Origin: Tyto alba
Lineage: Eukaryota > Chordata > Aves > Strigiformes > Tytonidae
Reading direction: 5' to 3'
Assembly: GCF_018691265.1 (NCBI RefSeq)
Contig: NW_024881324.1
Coordinates: 5,831,730-5,895,729, forward strand
Length of the DNA stretch: 64,000 bases
Position numbers and translations under genes: made by a program. Shown here in pieces: positions 52,347-64,000 of this stretch. Below the pieces are notes generated by a model. It was not told where the DNA came from and searched no databases. It saw only the letters and a list, made by a program, of their open reading frames with translations. Positions within the stretch are counted from its first letter, which is position 1. The number at the start of each line of letters is the position of its first letter.

Positions 52347-52798
52347 GTAAATGGGGGAAAAGCAGGCTGTGCCGAGAGCGGTGCAGCGTCGTAGCTGTAA
52401 GGGAAGACAATCTCGCTTCTTCCGAATGGTGCAGCTTTATGCCTGCAGGAACGGAGAAGAGGGAAGACCCAGAATTAAAAATAAAAGCCAAAACAGTGAA
52501 GAAGAAACAATAACTATAATAATTACTGCAACTTTATTTTTCTGGGCTTTGGGGGTTTCCTGGGGTGGTATGTATCTTTTCCTCTCCCTCCCCAAAGTCT
52601 CCTGTGTTGCTGGATGCTACTGTCCAAGAGTGCGGAGTCACAAAGGCTCACTCTCCAAAGCGCAACGAGACCAGCATCACATGAGAAACCACATGACGCA
52701 CCCGAATCGGATGCTGATGTGGTCCACTGTTTCACTCAGGGGGAAAAAAATCTCAACCAAAACGTGCCCCTCTCTAGTGGTTAGAAAGAATTTCCCTT

Positions 52799-52823
52799 AA
52801 AAAAAAAAAAAAAAAAAAAAAAA
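52799..52823 (+). repeat. Poly(A) run of 25
   Basis: Uninterrupted A-run. No retroposed gene body is recognised before it. Confidence 0.9.
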
Positions 52824-54611
52824 GGCCCAAATATAAATATCTCCCTATCTATCCATCTTCAACACCAATGCTTCAGGAGACAGGAGAATGCTGTTCCACA
52901 GACACTAGCTGGATGGCAGCAATCTTACTTCCAGGCTACGTTATTCAAAGCTGATTCCCCTTAAGTGAATTCCTGAAAAGCATACTCCATGTCTTCATAA
53001 CATGAACAGGCTCAGAAAACCAACTCCATTATTGTTCCCTGCAATCTGTACCCAAACCTGTGTTCTTAATAATTTATTTGAGACTAATAAACTGTTTGCC
53101 AAGACCACTCCTTTTCCCACTCAGCCCCACACTCATGAGTGACTACAGCAAGAAACAGAGGAGCATTCAGCATTTTCATAACTGCTAATTTTAGTAAATG
53201 CACCATCCCACAAAATAATCCGTAAAAAATGAGCAGAAGGGTTTTTTCCTCACGTATGGACATGACAGGGCTCTCTGGTTTGCGGATGGTGGCAATGTTT
53301 TCCTGACACTGCCGACACAAAAGCTTTCAATCCAAGTCAAGAAGCAAACGCCCTTGCCTGCCAATTCCTGCAGAGGTGTTGCGCCACACTGTTTAACGCA
53401 GAAACATCTGGACACACCTGGCAGTCCCCAAATAAGAGCGTGCAGCTCCGCAGCACTGTTCCCTGTCAGCGCACCAGCAGTTAACATCCTTGGTAGTTTT
53501 ACCATCTTGCCTACAGGAACATGGAACCGAGGGACTGGTTGACTTGAGAAATGAAAGCAAAAAAAGCTGACCTTGATGATCGATGGAATTGCTGCTGCGT
53601 AAAGTTATCATCCAACAAACAGTTAGCAGTTTGTAGCTTGTTTTACTCCTAACATTTGTTCAAGTGACAGAGCAGGTGGCACAGAGTCCTCCATCCCCTT
53701 TGTTTGCAAAAGCCAGGCACCACCTCGCAACGCTGTGCTCCCTGGCTCTTCACACTGAAACCGTACACAGTGTCGGGGAAATGTAAGACGATAGCTGCTG
53801 TGAATCCGCACAGCTGTTTTGCGCAAGATCCCGTTGCAAGCTCCGAAGTTATGTGATGGAGATCAAGCACAGAATTCCCCAGAAAGAGAGAGAGATGTCT
53901 AGCACTTACACGGGGAAGCGCAATCGGAGCAAAACCCAAGTGCTCTTTTGTGCCGATTTCAACCTTCCCAACTGTTCACGCAATAGCAGATTGCAAAAAT
54001 TTGCACGAGGCAGTTGTAGCTTGTTCTCATTGGCTCCTATCAGAAAGAGGTTTTGCAATGGGCTGAATCTAGGAGTTGCCTAAATTCCACAAAAAATCCA
54101 GCTGTAGCATTCACCTTCAGCACACAGTTAGTGTTCAGGAGAGCTACAGAACTGCAAATACAGAAATCACAAGACTACCACAGTCATCCAAGGGTGTTTT
54201 CACCTGTGGGGTTAATAATTTCAGCCCTGGCAAGTCTTTGCTGGAAAACAATATTGGTACAGCTAAACTCAGACTGTAGCTAATGGATGTAATGCTGTAT
54301 TTTCAGACACGGTGTCAGCTAATATGGAGGCTACGGATTACTTTTTCTCAGTCCAAAAGATAAATGTTATTGAGGCGGGGACTCAGTGCGGCAAAATAAG
54401 TATCTTCAGGGTTTTGGATTATGAGATGGGAGGAGCTGTCCAGGTGACCAGTCTCATTGTTCTTCACCTGTAACAATTACAATGGCATGGCTCAGAATGG
54501 CTTCTCGTCCATTCTCATTAGTTTCTAAGACAGAGCTGCAGGGGTTCTTGACTCTGTGAGCTGATGATCTTTCCCACTTGATACCAGTAGCTCATTTATC
54601 TGTTCTGACTT
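52824..54611. other. Intergenic DNA, no gene seen
   Basis: Many short overlapping frames occur on both strands, with none recognisable. No named repeats are seen. Confidence 0.45.
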
Positions 54612-54859
54612 AGAATCACAGACATGTTGGTTGGAAGGGTCCTCTGCAGGTCACTGAGAGAACACCCTGGTTATCATCAACATTACATCAGGTCACCTGC
54701 AACTTTCACCCTGAAAACCCTCAAAGGTGGAGATTCCATAACCTCTCTGGGTAACCTCTTCCAGTACTGCACCTCCCTCCTTGGGAAAATAAATATGCAG
54801 GAAATAAATGTTCTTCCTCTATTTCTTACATACATAGCCTTCACTGCACTGCTAGTGGG
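54612..54859 (-). mobile_element. Old CR1 LINE 3'-end fragment, minus strand
   Basis: The left edge AGAATCACAGACATGTTGGTTGGAAGG is (in complement) a decayed CR1 3' terminus. It is followed by GGTGGAGATTCCATAACCTC, CTGGGTAACCTCTTCCAGT and TGTTCTTCCT blocks in the usual CR1 order. It is more diverged than the fragment at 17440-18288, so probably an older subfamily. Its right end is cut by, or lies just short of, the LTR insertion at 54860. Confidence 0.75.
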
Positions 54860-55047
54860 TGTCGTGGTTTGAGCCTGGTTGGCAGCCAAACACCACGCAG
54901 CCACTCTCTCCCCCTTCTCTTCCAGTAATAAGAAGGGACAGAGAGCCAGGCTTGGGGTCCGAGATAGGACTGGGATGGGGAGAAAATTCCCCTTTATGGT
55001 CACGAGCAAAAGGCAGACCCGTTAGGGGAAGAAAAAAAAAACATCTA

Positions 55048-55053
55048 TTTATT
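55048..55053 (-). terminator. LTR polyadenylation signal
   Basis: AATAAA on the minus strand lies about 190 bp from the 3' edge of the LTR. Together with the TATA box it implies an unusually long R region of roughly 700 bp. Confidence 0.6.
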
Positions 55054-55768
55054 ACAGACACTAACAACACATAACAGAGTAGGACAGTGAGAAACATTGC
55101 CACATCTTGAGAACACCTTCCCCCCACCCCTCCCTTCTTCCCGGGCTCAGCTCTGCTCCCGATATCTCTACCTCCTCCCCCAGTGGCGCAGGGGCAGGGA
55201 ATGGGGGGTGCAGGCAGTGCTGCCACTTTCTTCATCTTCGGTGAGGGGAGTGTCCGGAACTTGTTCCTCCTGCTCCATCGTGGTCCTCCTCTCACAGGAG
55301 ACAGTCCTCCACAAACTTTCTCCAACATGAGTCCCTCCCCTGGGCCGCAGCGTTCCCCACACTGCTCCGTCATGGGTCACCAACTTCCTCCGACTGGATT
55401 CCCTCCCATGGCTGCAGCCCTTCCCGAGCTGCTCCGGCGTGGGACACCCCCGCATGCTGCAATCCTCCCAGCGCTGAATTACAGCAGTGGGGCTGCCTTT
55501 TCCCACAAGACCCCAGCCTTCTTCGGGCACAGACACCTTGCTCAACCATGCAAAACACCTCACAGGCCATAAATCAGTGTCTGCTCCACCGTAGATCTCC
55601 ATGGGTGGCAGGGGGGACGCCCTGCCGTCTCACCACAGGATCCAGGGGGGTCTCTGCTCCGGCACACCTCCCCCCTCCTGTCTTCCTCCGTTCCTCCACT
55701 GACCTTGGTGTTCACGCAGCTGCCCCAACTCCTCCTCACCAGTCCCACTGCTCCTCACCACGTCCCTT

Positions 55769-55776
55769 CTTAAATA
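55769..55776 (-). promoter_or_regulatory. LTR TATA box
   Basis: TATTTAAG on the minus strand lies about 160 bp inside the 5' edge of the LTR, consistent with the U3/R boundary lying just downstream of it. Confidence 0.6.
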
Positions 55777-55937
55777 CGTTATCGCAGAGGCGCAGCTGAT
55801 GGGCTCAGTTTTGGTGCAGAGGTGGAGCTGACTTGGAGCTGGGGGAGCTTCGAGAAGCTTCTCACAGGGGGCCGCTCCTATAGCCCCCTCCCCTGCCACC
55901 AAAAAACCCCACCACTCACTCAACCCAGGACAGTGGG

Positions 55938-58900
55938 AAATACTGAATTGCATACATTTTCCTAGATCTAACACTAATACTGAGATGAAGGCATCAAGGA
56001 ATGAAGAAACTTTTCTTTTCATACTCATTCAACCAAGTTCAGCTCAAATCAAGTTCAGCACCTCCAAATTGTCACCATCTGATGATCATTTTGATATCTA
56101 GATGCTTCCCGTTCAACTGTTAACCAAACCACTAAAACCCCAGTGAACAGCCCGATAATGATTCCAGTGTTCTGCCATGTGTTACCCATGAGAAACAGGA
56201 GAAAAAACAAAGACCAGATGTGTGCGAAAGCCGATCTACTCTCTGAAGTCAGAATTAGGGCTGAACCAACATGACACCTAAGGGATGCTGTTTTTTTCAG
56301 AATACGCAATACAGGACACATTTTTCAAACTGATCTGAAAAGGGGGCCCCTACAGTATTTATAAATATATCCACAAGCTTGTGAAAAACCTCCTATGCAG
56401 GTGCATGATGTATGTACTTTTAAGTATGACCCAGAGATACACAGTCATGTTAGATGCAAATGAAGGGGGAGGGAGAGGAAGAGAGAAGAATTACAAAGAG
56501 ACAGACCGGTCATAATTTCTTCAGAAATGTAAAAGACTGAGATGAAGAAAAGCTCCTTGTGAGAGACAGCCCTATGCACACAGAGCTTAAAAATCTAATT
56601 CTTACACTAAGAGCCCTTCAGATAACCTCCCCACTAAATTCTTTGATAGCAGCATGGGTAACTAACTCTTCCTTCCCTCTCCAAATCTCCAATATTAGTA
56701 CTTTGCTCTGCTAGATAGTTAACCCTCTAACAGGGTTAGAAGCAGGCTTCATAGGCAGACTCTAAAGTTACTTGTTTAAAATTACCTTCTCAGTCCAACT
56801 CCACAGCATACAGTGAACGGAGAAGTAGGAAGTTGTTCAAACAGAACAGCTTGGGTTACTGGTAGGAATTTTTGGTTGACATCATTATTGCCTGAGTTCA
56901 CGTGAAAGCTTTTAGACTGGAAGATGAGGAAAGAACAGGGCTTATTTTGGATGCTGCCTTGACAGGTTATCAATAGAAATTTTCCCAACACCAATTTGGT
57001 GCCAGCATTTGAAGATCTTTTCTCAAACATTTGATCATAAATCCTGCTCTGTGCTACCTTAGGGATACACTAGCTACCGCGGATTTGATATAACTGTCCA
57101 CAGGGGTCAGGCTTTGGAACAAAAGATTCAGCAGCAGAGTAGACTCTAGGTTAACATGAAGAATTACAGCAACATGCAGAGAGCCCAAAATAAGCATAAC
57201 TCATGGCTGCTTAAAGGCTACTGAATTTTGTGGAGCAAAAGGTGCTTTTCAACCAGATTCACTATACTTCTTCATATGGCTAATTACCTGCTTCATACAG
57301 TACTCTGCTACAACATGGATCCCTGGGAGTCTGAGATTCATTGAACATCACTGAAAATGACACTTTGAATCCCAGTTCTGAGACAGTTGCACTGTTACAG
57401 AGAGCAGGACCTAAATGCCTTTCAACACCAGACAAGTCTTAGGACTCAAAAGAGAAAAGCTACCCGACCGCCTTTAGGGCACCAGCTTCACTTTTTGGGA
57501 GAAGCCCCTTTTGGGTCTTATTTCCTGAAGTCAAAGGAAGCAGAACTTCACATTGGTTAAGCATAGCATGGGCACTGTGGAGACCAGACAGAAGTAACAG
57601 AACTTAAACTAAACAATTATCTGGCCAATGGTTTAACGTAAATTTAACTTTTTGCTTATTATAGCCAGAAACTGCCACTCCTGCATAGCGCTGAACACTG
57701 CCACCCAGGAAATAGGAATTGAAAAAAAGTTGATGCTTGGAGAAATGCTATAGTTTCAACTGAAGCAGAATGCCACTAATACACTTGAATATGTCAGTAA
57801 AATGCACAGTTGCTAATTTTGATAACAACGTACAATTGCTAAATTCTGCAAGGAGCGGTCCATTTGATTGCTTGATGGTTCTCATCAAGTATCAGGCTTT
57901 GGGTTTTGTTTTTCGATGACCTTTCCCTTTGTAATCTGTAGATAGAGAAATCGTTATCATTAGGCTTGAGGTTTCAACCCAAAAGCCAGGCAAAACTTGA
58001 TGTTTCACTGAACTTGAAACCTCAAAGTGAACCTCAAGCGTGCAAACCTTATGGACTCAAACCAAAACAAACATAAGTCAGTGGACAAAAACCACAGAGC
58101 TGCACATGGGTCTGAGTACTGAGCCATGCTGGCTACTGGCCAGGGCATGAAGTGCCCTACGCTTCACACAAAATATCAGTTGATGTTTAGTGACCACAGG
58201 GTACGTCTAGACACACACTGCCATAGTTCAGGGACACTCAGGTCAACTTCATCTGAGAGTTCAAGTCCCAGCAGCAGTTTCTCTACAGTGTACAAAGCTC
58301 TTCAGTCAGGTAAAATAGCCTGTAAGGAGCTTTGTGTGACCACAGCTAAACTCCTTTGGTACTTGATGTGCTTCTTTAAAGCCATCTCCTGATATTGCTA
58401 CGCTGCATGGCATCTGGAATGAAGATCTAACTACTCCCTCATACAAAAGGTATGTTTTGGCTGTCCATCCAGTTAAAAAAATAGCCACGACTCCACCTCT
58501 TGGTAATTTTCACTAGAATATGCCAGAATCTGTCTAGACCATCTTAGTGAATGCATGTAAAAAAAACATAGGGAAATGCTGCTTCTGCATTTTCAGCACA
58601 GAGACCTTCATCAGAAGAAACTGGTGAAGCACAGTTCTGCACTTTTCTCTTGCAGTCATCTGGAACCAGACCAATTTATTTGAATTCACTGATTATTCAA
58701 TATTACACGTTGAAAAATTTCCCACATTAACTCTAGGTTCTACAGATGCATGATGGACAGTTTATTGCAACCAGCCTCCCAAAATTTTAGCTAATCCGTA
58801 TGATAACACTGACCAAATACATTGGTATTTTCCAGCCCTTTAATCATAATATTTGAGATTCTGTTCCCAGTGTGAGTACAAATGCTACATTTAAAAGTTG

Positions 58901-61129
58901 AGTGATGTTTTTTCAATATTTACCCATGTTTAATCATTGTATGCTAGAAAATGCCTATGCACTTTAAAAGACTGAGTCTGCTTATCTTAAGTCCTGTGCT
59001 GTTGGATCCCTGCAAACTGCATGTGTGAGAAAGATGACTTCAGCAGCAGTCCTGGAGGGGAACAGAAATAGAAGAATTCCACGGAGCAGAATGTGACACA
59101 CTGATGTAAATGCAACCAAATGATAAGCTTCCTAAGGTTAATATTCCCATTATTATTCTGACTTACTAGAATTTCCTCCAGTTAAGTTAGCCCTGGGGCC
59201 AAACTCTTCTCACAGTTCAAAAGCAAGTGACATGATGTATATCCCCGTGTAAAAGGGGTCAGGCCATAAGTTAATGTAGAGTATGGTAATTATTGTAATG
59301 ATGTTAAAAGAAAATAAAATTTGTACAGAGGATTTGGAAGTGTGCGTTAAAACACCTATCACTTGAACACACAACTTGCAGGAAAATAGGAATGCTTCAT
59401 TAGCCCACTCTGCATTTGACTTCCACTCTTTTTATTCTTCCCTTCTAATTTCCTGAAAGTGTACAATAACATTCTTTTGACAAAATTATTTAAAATTTAA
59501 TTTTTACAAAACACATCACCTAACTTACATCACCAAAAACATGGCCACTGAACTGGACCACAAATCTTCCACTAGATCTGCATTCATTTTGCCTCATGAC
59601 TTTGACTCTGAAACTCAAATGTTGCTTTGGTTAGTAAACCTGCACTTCCAGAAAAGAATCTAGTCTGAACACACAAATTCCTCATGTAAATACCATAATT
59701 TCCTTAAAAGGTCTTAAAGTCATTAGTATTGGGTTGGTGAACACAGAACAGTAGGAAAAGAGATGCAAATGCCAAAAAACAAAGAAGTTGTGTAATCTAT
59801 TGGTTCTTCATGCAAAGCAATCTACAAATCCTAACGTGTTTTACTAGCCTGTGAGAAAGCTGTGTGATGAAGAGGTTACATGGAGATCAGAGCTGCACAT
59901 GCAATAGCTGGAAGTTTGTTTGTTTGTTTCTTTAGATTATAAATTATAAGTTACGCAAGGAAAAATCTACAGAAACACATTACAACCAACTCCTTAGTGA
60001 AACTGCTGACAGAGCAGTTGATATTTGGTCTTGGGCAAAGGACTGGTTTCCTTTTGGTGGCTGCCCAGTTTTAGATGGGCATTTTACATGAAACACATTA
60101 CAAGTTCAAAGTGGAAGAACTATGGTTTTTCACCTGTGAGTGGTTTCAACTTAGAATTCAGCATTACTGTCAGGAAGTCAGTTTTTCCATGATTGTTACT
60201 GTTAACACGGATTGTATGGCACGTCTCCAAAAGTGATAGAAGGACAAGGACCAAACTGTAAGAGCGACAGGCTGCTTCCAGAAACCAAAGGCACTACCCT
60301 GAAGTGAGAATAACCACACATTTAAACCCTGTTTGATGTTCTTATGACTCAGTTGCTTGGGCACCACAACGAACACATGCAAATACAACCCTGCATACTT
60401 TTTTTTTTTTTTATACATAGATATATACAAATATATATACTTACACATGCTTTTATATATATATTTATACATATATATTTATATGTATGTGAAGTGTACA
60501 CATCTGGCTGAGATGGTGAATGAACAGATAGGAAAAAGAGCCAGTAGCATCAGTTTTTATTAGCAGTGCCTCCCACTCACTTTTTTACAGTTGCTTTTAT
60601 CTCTGTCATACCTCAATCCCACCTCCACTTGGTTTTATATTACCTCACTTTGCAAACTTACAGTAAACTAACATTAGACATTTCTAAGAAGTGTCCTTCC
60701 TCCCAAACAACATTTCTATTGATATTTTGTTCGTAAAACATGAGCACTTTCAAGAGCTGTAGCCAGAATTTATAATTTTATAAGCATATATCTTGCTCAT
60801 CATGGTGTTACTTTTTGCTGCTTTTCAGATATGAACATAAATTTGCCTATGTTGGCACCTTTTTTTTTTTCTTTTTTTTTACATCTAAACCGCTTTTGTA
60901 AAGCTGAATATTATTCAATGAACAGAATTCACAGTCTTCTGCCCTTGTGTGAGGCTTGTAACATTACCTAACTATACACAAGTTCTACAGGTCCATTTTC
61001 CTCTCCAGGCCCCCCCAAGCTGAGGTTCTGCAGATGAGTATTTACAAACACAACTGAAGTCAGTAGAAGTTGTGTTGTGGTAGTACGATTTAGAGCATCC
61101 CAAACTGAATACCCTAAACTGGTTGAGAC
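55938..61129. other. Intergenic AT-rich DNA, no gene seen
   Basis: No gene or long repeat is recognised. A TA-rich low-complexity tract lies at 60399-60492, beginning with a run of 14 T. Short frames there are built from the low-complexity DNA. Confidence 0.5.
60399..60492. repeat. T-run and TA-rich low-complexity tract
   Basis: Fourteen T are followed by degenerate TATATAC and ATATATTTA units. Confidence 0.8.
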
Positions 61130-61235
61130 GGCACTATTGCTTCTAAGCTTCAGCTTTGTGTCTGTAAAACAGGGATAATATCAGCCCTTCATCTCATGGG
61201 GATGTGACAAAGATGAATCAGATTGTGGATCAGTA
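61130..61235 (-). repeat. MIR-like SINE fragment, reverse orientation
   Basis: CTTCTAAGCTTCAGCTTTGTG, TCTGTAAAACAGGGATAATA and CATCTCATGGGGATGTGACAA follow, in order, the MIR blocks CCTCAGTTTCC - TCTGTAAAATGGGGATAATA - CCTCACAGGGTTGTTGTGAGG. Orientation is opposite to the copy near 38370. Confidence 0.6.
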
Positions 61236-62888
61236 AGATAATGCGCGCGTTAGCTGATGACAAAGCATATCTCTGTCTGAAGCAGAGTAAACACAGTAAA
61301 CAGAAGGACTGAAAACAAAGTGACAGGTGTACGCTGATTTGTTATACCCATCCTGCTCAGGGAAAGCAATGGGAATTTCCAGGAGAATAAAGCATGTCTG
61401 GTCAGGCACACAGAGAGTGAATGGTCATGTACAAACATACACATCACTGAGGGACAATTTGACTGCTGGTGTTTCCTCGCGTTTAAGTATTTGTGCCTGA
61501 AACCTCATAAACTTTCTTCTAACTTACCTCTGTTTGTAAAATTATAAATGGCATACTTTAAGTCATTATTCGTGCCATGGGAAGTAACAGGATGCATATT
61601 TCTGTTCAACTATAAACTTTAATCTTTCAATTACTTTAACAAACACTTCCTAATGGCAGTCCACCTCATCTGCTACTGTGCTAACCAAGCAGTGATCACA
61701 AAACTACAGCCTCTGGGGGAAATAAAAATATTAAAAGTAAAGTATCAGCAGAGCTTACAAAGGAAGGTGAGAAGACTATTATCAGGGATGAAAACAAACT
61801 CAAAAGAACAAACTGAAGAAAAAAAGCAACATCTCAAATTTATTCAAAAGCCCTAAAATTAGATCTATTTAAGCTCATGTACTAAGTGCTTGCTTACATT
61901 CTACCATCTTCAGTATGACAGAAGCACATAGGTAACTGGTCTTTGCCAGTAAAGATAATTTTCTGAAGCAGGACTACAGCATCCAGAGTACAGATGTTAC
62001 TCGGAGCAACATAAAAGCCTCAGATGCTTGTTATTAATTTGTGGACTGCATATATGTTTAATTGTAAACAAATTGTGAAAAACTTTGAGGAGCATTAAAA
62101 ATAATTATGGCCAACAGGATGAATGTTTCCTGGTCTTACCTCCAACATCAAGAAGCCATTTGAAAATGTCTTCTGCACTCGACTGCCATTTAAAAGCTGA
62201 TTCAGTTCCTCTGACTCTGACATCCATAACTAGATTCAGCTTTGGAATATTTGGTTTTCTTCATCATTAGCATCCCATCCTGTGTTTTTAAGCATTTCAA
62301 AACACCTCAGAACAAAACCTTCCGAATTACTATAGTGAAATACGATGTATGAAAACATAACCAAACACTCTGTAAATTACACTAGAAAAACTTGCTATTC
62401 ACATCAGACTTGGACCCAACAAACAGGCTGTGCTCCACTGATATTGTTAAGTACTAACAATGTTAAATATTACAAGACATTGTTACGAGACATTTTGACC
62501 AAGCTAACCTTTAATGCAAGTTTAACAATAAATGAAGCTGATACCACCCGTGCTATCAGTCCACATTCCATTTTTCTGATAATGAAGGCCGGCCGGCCAG
62601 ACTTAGCACAGAGGAATTCCTTCCATAAACACAAACTCTCTTTACCTCTGTGTATGACAAAATAACCTTTACCTGTAAGCTTACAGCCACAGGAACAAGG
62701 CCTGTGACCAGTGCTAATGAACATTCTCTTGATAAGCCTGAACAAGCCTTGTAGAATATAGTATCTGTATAAACAACAGTGCAGGTGAGAAAGCTTTGAA
62801 CAGCCACAGGCTCCTTCCAGCACCCTGCTTGCACGGAGCAGTGGTGGCTTCTGCTCTGCAGTGGTCACCCCCAACAACATACATCCCA
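61236..62888. other. Intergenic DNA, no gene seen
   Basis: No gene, RNA or named repeat is recognised in this stretch up to the CR1 fragment. Confidence 0.5.
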
Positions 62889-63688
62889 ATGGGCCCCTGC
62901 AAACCTCGCGAAGTTCAACAAGGCCAAGTGCAAGGTCCTGCACATGGGTCATGGAAATCCCATGCACAAATCCAGGCTGGGCAGAGAATGGATTGAGAGC
63001 AGCCCTGTGGAGAAAGACTTGGTGGTGTTTGTTGATGAGAACCTCAACATGACCTGGCAACATGTGCTTGCAGCCCAGAAAGCCAACCATATCCTGGGCT
63101 GCATCAAAATAATGGTGGCCAGCAGGTTGAGGGAGGGGATTCTCCCCCTCCACTCCACTCTCGTGAGCCCCCACCTGGACTACTGCATTCAGCTCAGGGG
63201 CCCCCAACAGCAGAAGGACCCGGAGCTGCTCGAGCGGGGCCAGAGGAGGCCACGAAGATGCTGGGGGGGCTGGAGCAGCTCCCCTGGGGGGCCGGGCTGA
63301 GAGAGTTGGGGGGGTTCAGCCTGGAGAAGAGAAGGCTCCGGGGAGCCCTTCGAGCGGCCCCCCAGGGCTTAAAGGGGGGACAGGGAAGGGGGGGGGACTC
63401 TGGGTCAGGGGGTGTGGGGATAGGAAGATGTGTAACGGTTTTAAACTGAAAGAGGGTAGATTTAAATTAGACATGAGGAAGAAATTCTTCCCTGTGCAGG
63501 GGGTGAGGCGCTGGCCCAGGGTGCCCAGAGCAGCTGTGGCTGCCCCCTCCCTGGAAGGGTTCAGGGCCAGGTTGGACGGGGCTGGGAGCCCCCTGGGCTG
63601 GGGGAAGGGGGCCCTGCCCGGGGCAGGGGGGTGGAACTAGATGGTCTGTAGCTTCCCTTCTGACCCAAACCATTCTGTGATTCTATGA
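62889..63688 (+). mobile_element. CR1 LINE fragment, 3' end, plus strand, GC-rich
   Basis: A 5'-truncated CR1 copy. Its plus-strand frames give ORF2 C-terminal motifs [82 protein letters not shown] and NGFKLKEGRFKL, spread over at least three frames by small indels. The end is the CR1 octamer pair ATTCTGTG ATTCTATG at 63672-63687, so the 3' terminus is intact. It is much more GC-rich than its flanks and less decayed than the copy at 54612. The 5' break falls some 40 bp further 3' in the element than that of the 17440-18288 copy. Confidence 0.92.
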
Positions 63689-64000
63689 ATTTCACGTATG
63701 GTATTAAAACATCTGGATATGTGTAATGCAAGAGCCTTTTTGCTTATACTAAAAGCAACTGCCAAGCTGCTGCTGCACTGTGTCCAAACTTGTTTTCTTT
63801 TAAGAGAAAAACATCACCCTCTTTCCCAACTTTTAGGAAATGAAGGGGCATTTGCCTGAAACATGATAATATTCTGAGCATGAAATTCTTTTCAGAGGTA
63901 CCAGTCTGACAGGAGCCTCAAAATGAGTAACGATATGTTCTTTCCTCTCCTAGAATTACCTTTTTTAAAGCACTTAAAAAAAAAAAAAAATCACCCACAA
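63689..64000. other. AT-rich intergenic DNA to window end
   Basis: No feature is seen apart from a run of A near 63977-63990. Confidence 0.5.

Larger units (their letters stand above)
54860..55932 (-). mobile_element. Solo LTR of an ERVL-like endogenous retrovirus
   Basis: The 1073-bp element begins TGTCGTGG and ends CCCAGGACA (TG...CA with short terminal inverted repeats) and is flanked by a perfect 5-bp duplication GTGGG (54855-54859 and 55933-55937). Five-base duplications are typical of ERVL-class elements. The blocks GGTTTGAGCC...CACCACGCAGCCACTC and TTATCGCAGAGGCGCAGC match avian LTRs I recognise, which read on the minus strand. On that strand a TATA box (TATTTAAG, 55769-55776) and a polyadenylation signal (AATAAA, 55048-55053) are in the right order. 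No gag, pol or env sequence is present, so it is a solo LTR left by recombination between two LTRs. Confidence 0.9.

Noticed and set aside
52099..52800. Overlapping frames of 107-149 codons around the CAG-rich tract as a protein gene
   Set aside because: Ser-rich or basic low-complexity translations in several frames with no domain; a non-coding exon is the most I would suggest.
5812..52823. A-runs as tails of processed pseudogenes
   Set aside because: No recognisable gene body or flanking duplication precedes any of them; avian CR1 elements do not end in poly(A).
54852..55373. 173-codon minus-strand frame and overlapping frames in 54.8-56.0 kb
   Set aside because: They fall in the non-coding solo LTR; its GC-rich sequence gives long chance frames.
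62470..63207. 245-codon minus-strand frame
   Set aside because: Mostly the antisense strand of the CR1 fragment plus flank; resembles no protein.
1..64000. CRISPR arrays, operons, tRNA or rRNA genes, phage-like systems
   Set aside because: None seen; the sequence is a vertebrate nuclear locus with spliced gene structure.

Overview
The window is vertebrate nuclear DNA, almost certainly from a bird. It holds one complete spliced prolactin gene (PRL, + strand, coding exons between 4692 and 10705), 3'-end fragments of CR1 LINEs with avian-type sequence, and a solo LTR of a type I recognise from bird ERVL-like elements. The prolactin matches my memory of bird prolactins closely. Several residues (for example Asn at mature position 6) differ from the chicken sequence as I recall it, so a non-galliform bird is more likely, but I cannot name a species.

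Layout. 1-4506 is AT-rich 5' flank of PRL with a probable old MIR-like SINE near 2468-2660. 4510-4616 holds the proximal promoter (Pit-1-like site and TATA box). 4692-10705 contains five coding exons separated by introns of 1539, 410, 1452 and 1923 bp, encoding a 229-residue precursor; the polyadenylation signal is at 10978-10983. From about 11 kb to the end I see no convincing protein-coding gene. It is a gene-poor, AT-rich flank carrying three CR1 fragments (17440-18288 minus, 54612-54859 minus, 62889-63688 plus), a 1073-bp solo LTR (54860-55932, minus) with a perfect 5-bp target-site duplication, several decayed MIR-like or other ancient amniote repeats, simple repeats including a 19-copy TAC array, and many long A-runs.

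Possible function outside PRL. A GC-rich patch at 19660-20060 has an RFX X-box-like sequence. High-complexity, TAAT-rich tracts at 48690-49330 and 50850-51300 look like candidate conserved non-coding elements. In mammals the downstream side of PRL leads towards the CASC15/NBAT1 lncRNA locus and SOX4, and if synteny holds here these tracts could be regulatory DNA or lncRNA exons of that domain; this is inference. Two plus-strand intervals (46681-47108 and 52243-52346) have good splice acceptors and donors and could be lncRNA exons.

I found no exotic gene system. Open reading frames outside PRL are short and either lie in repeats or look like chance frames.
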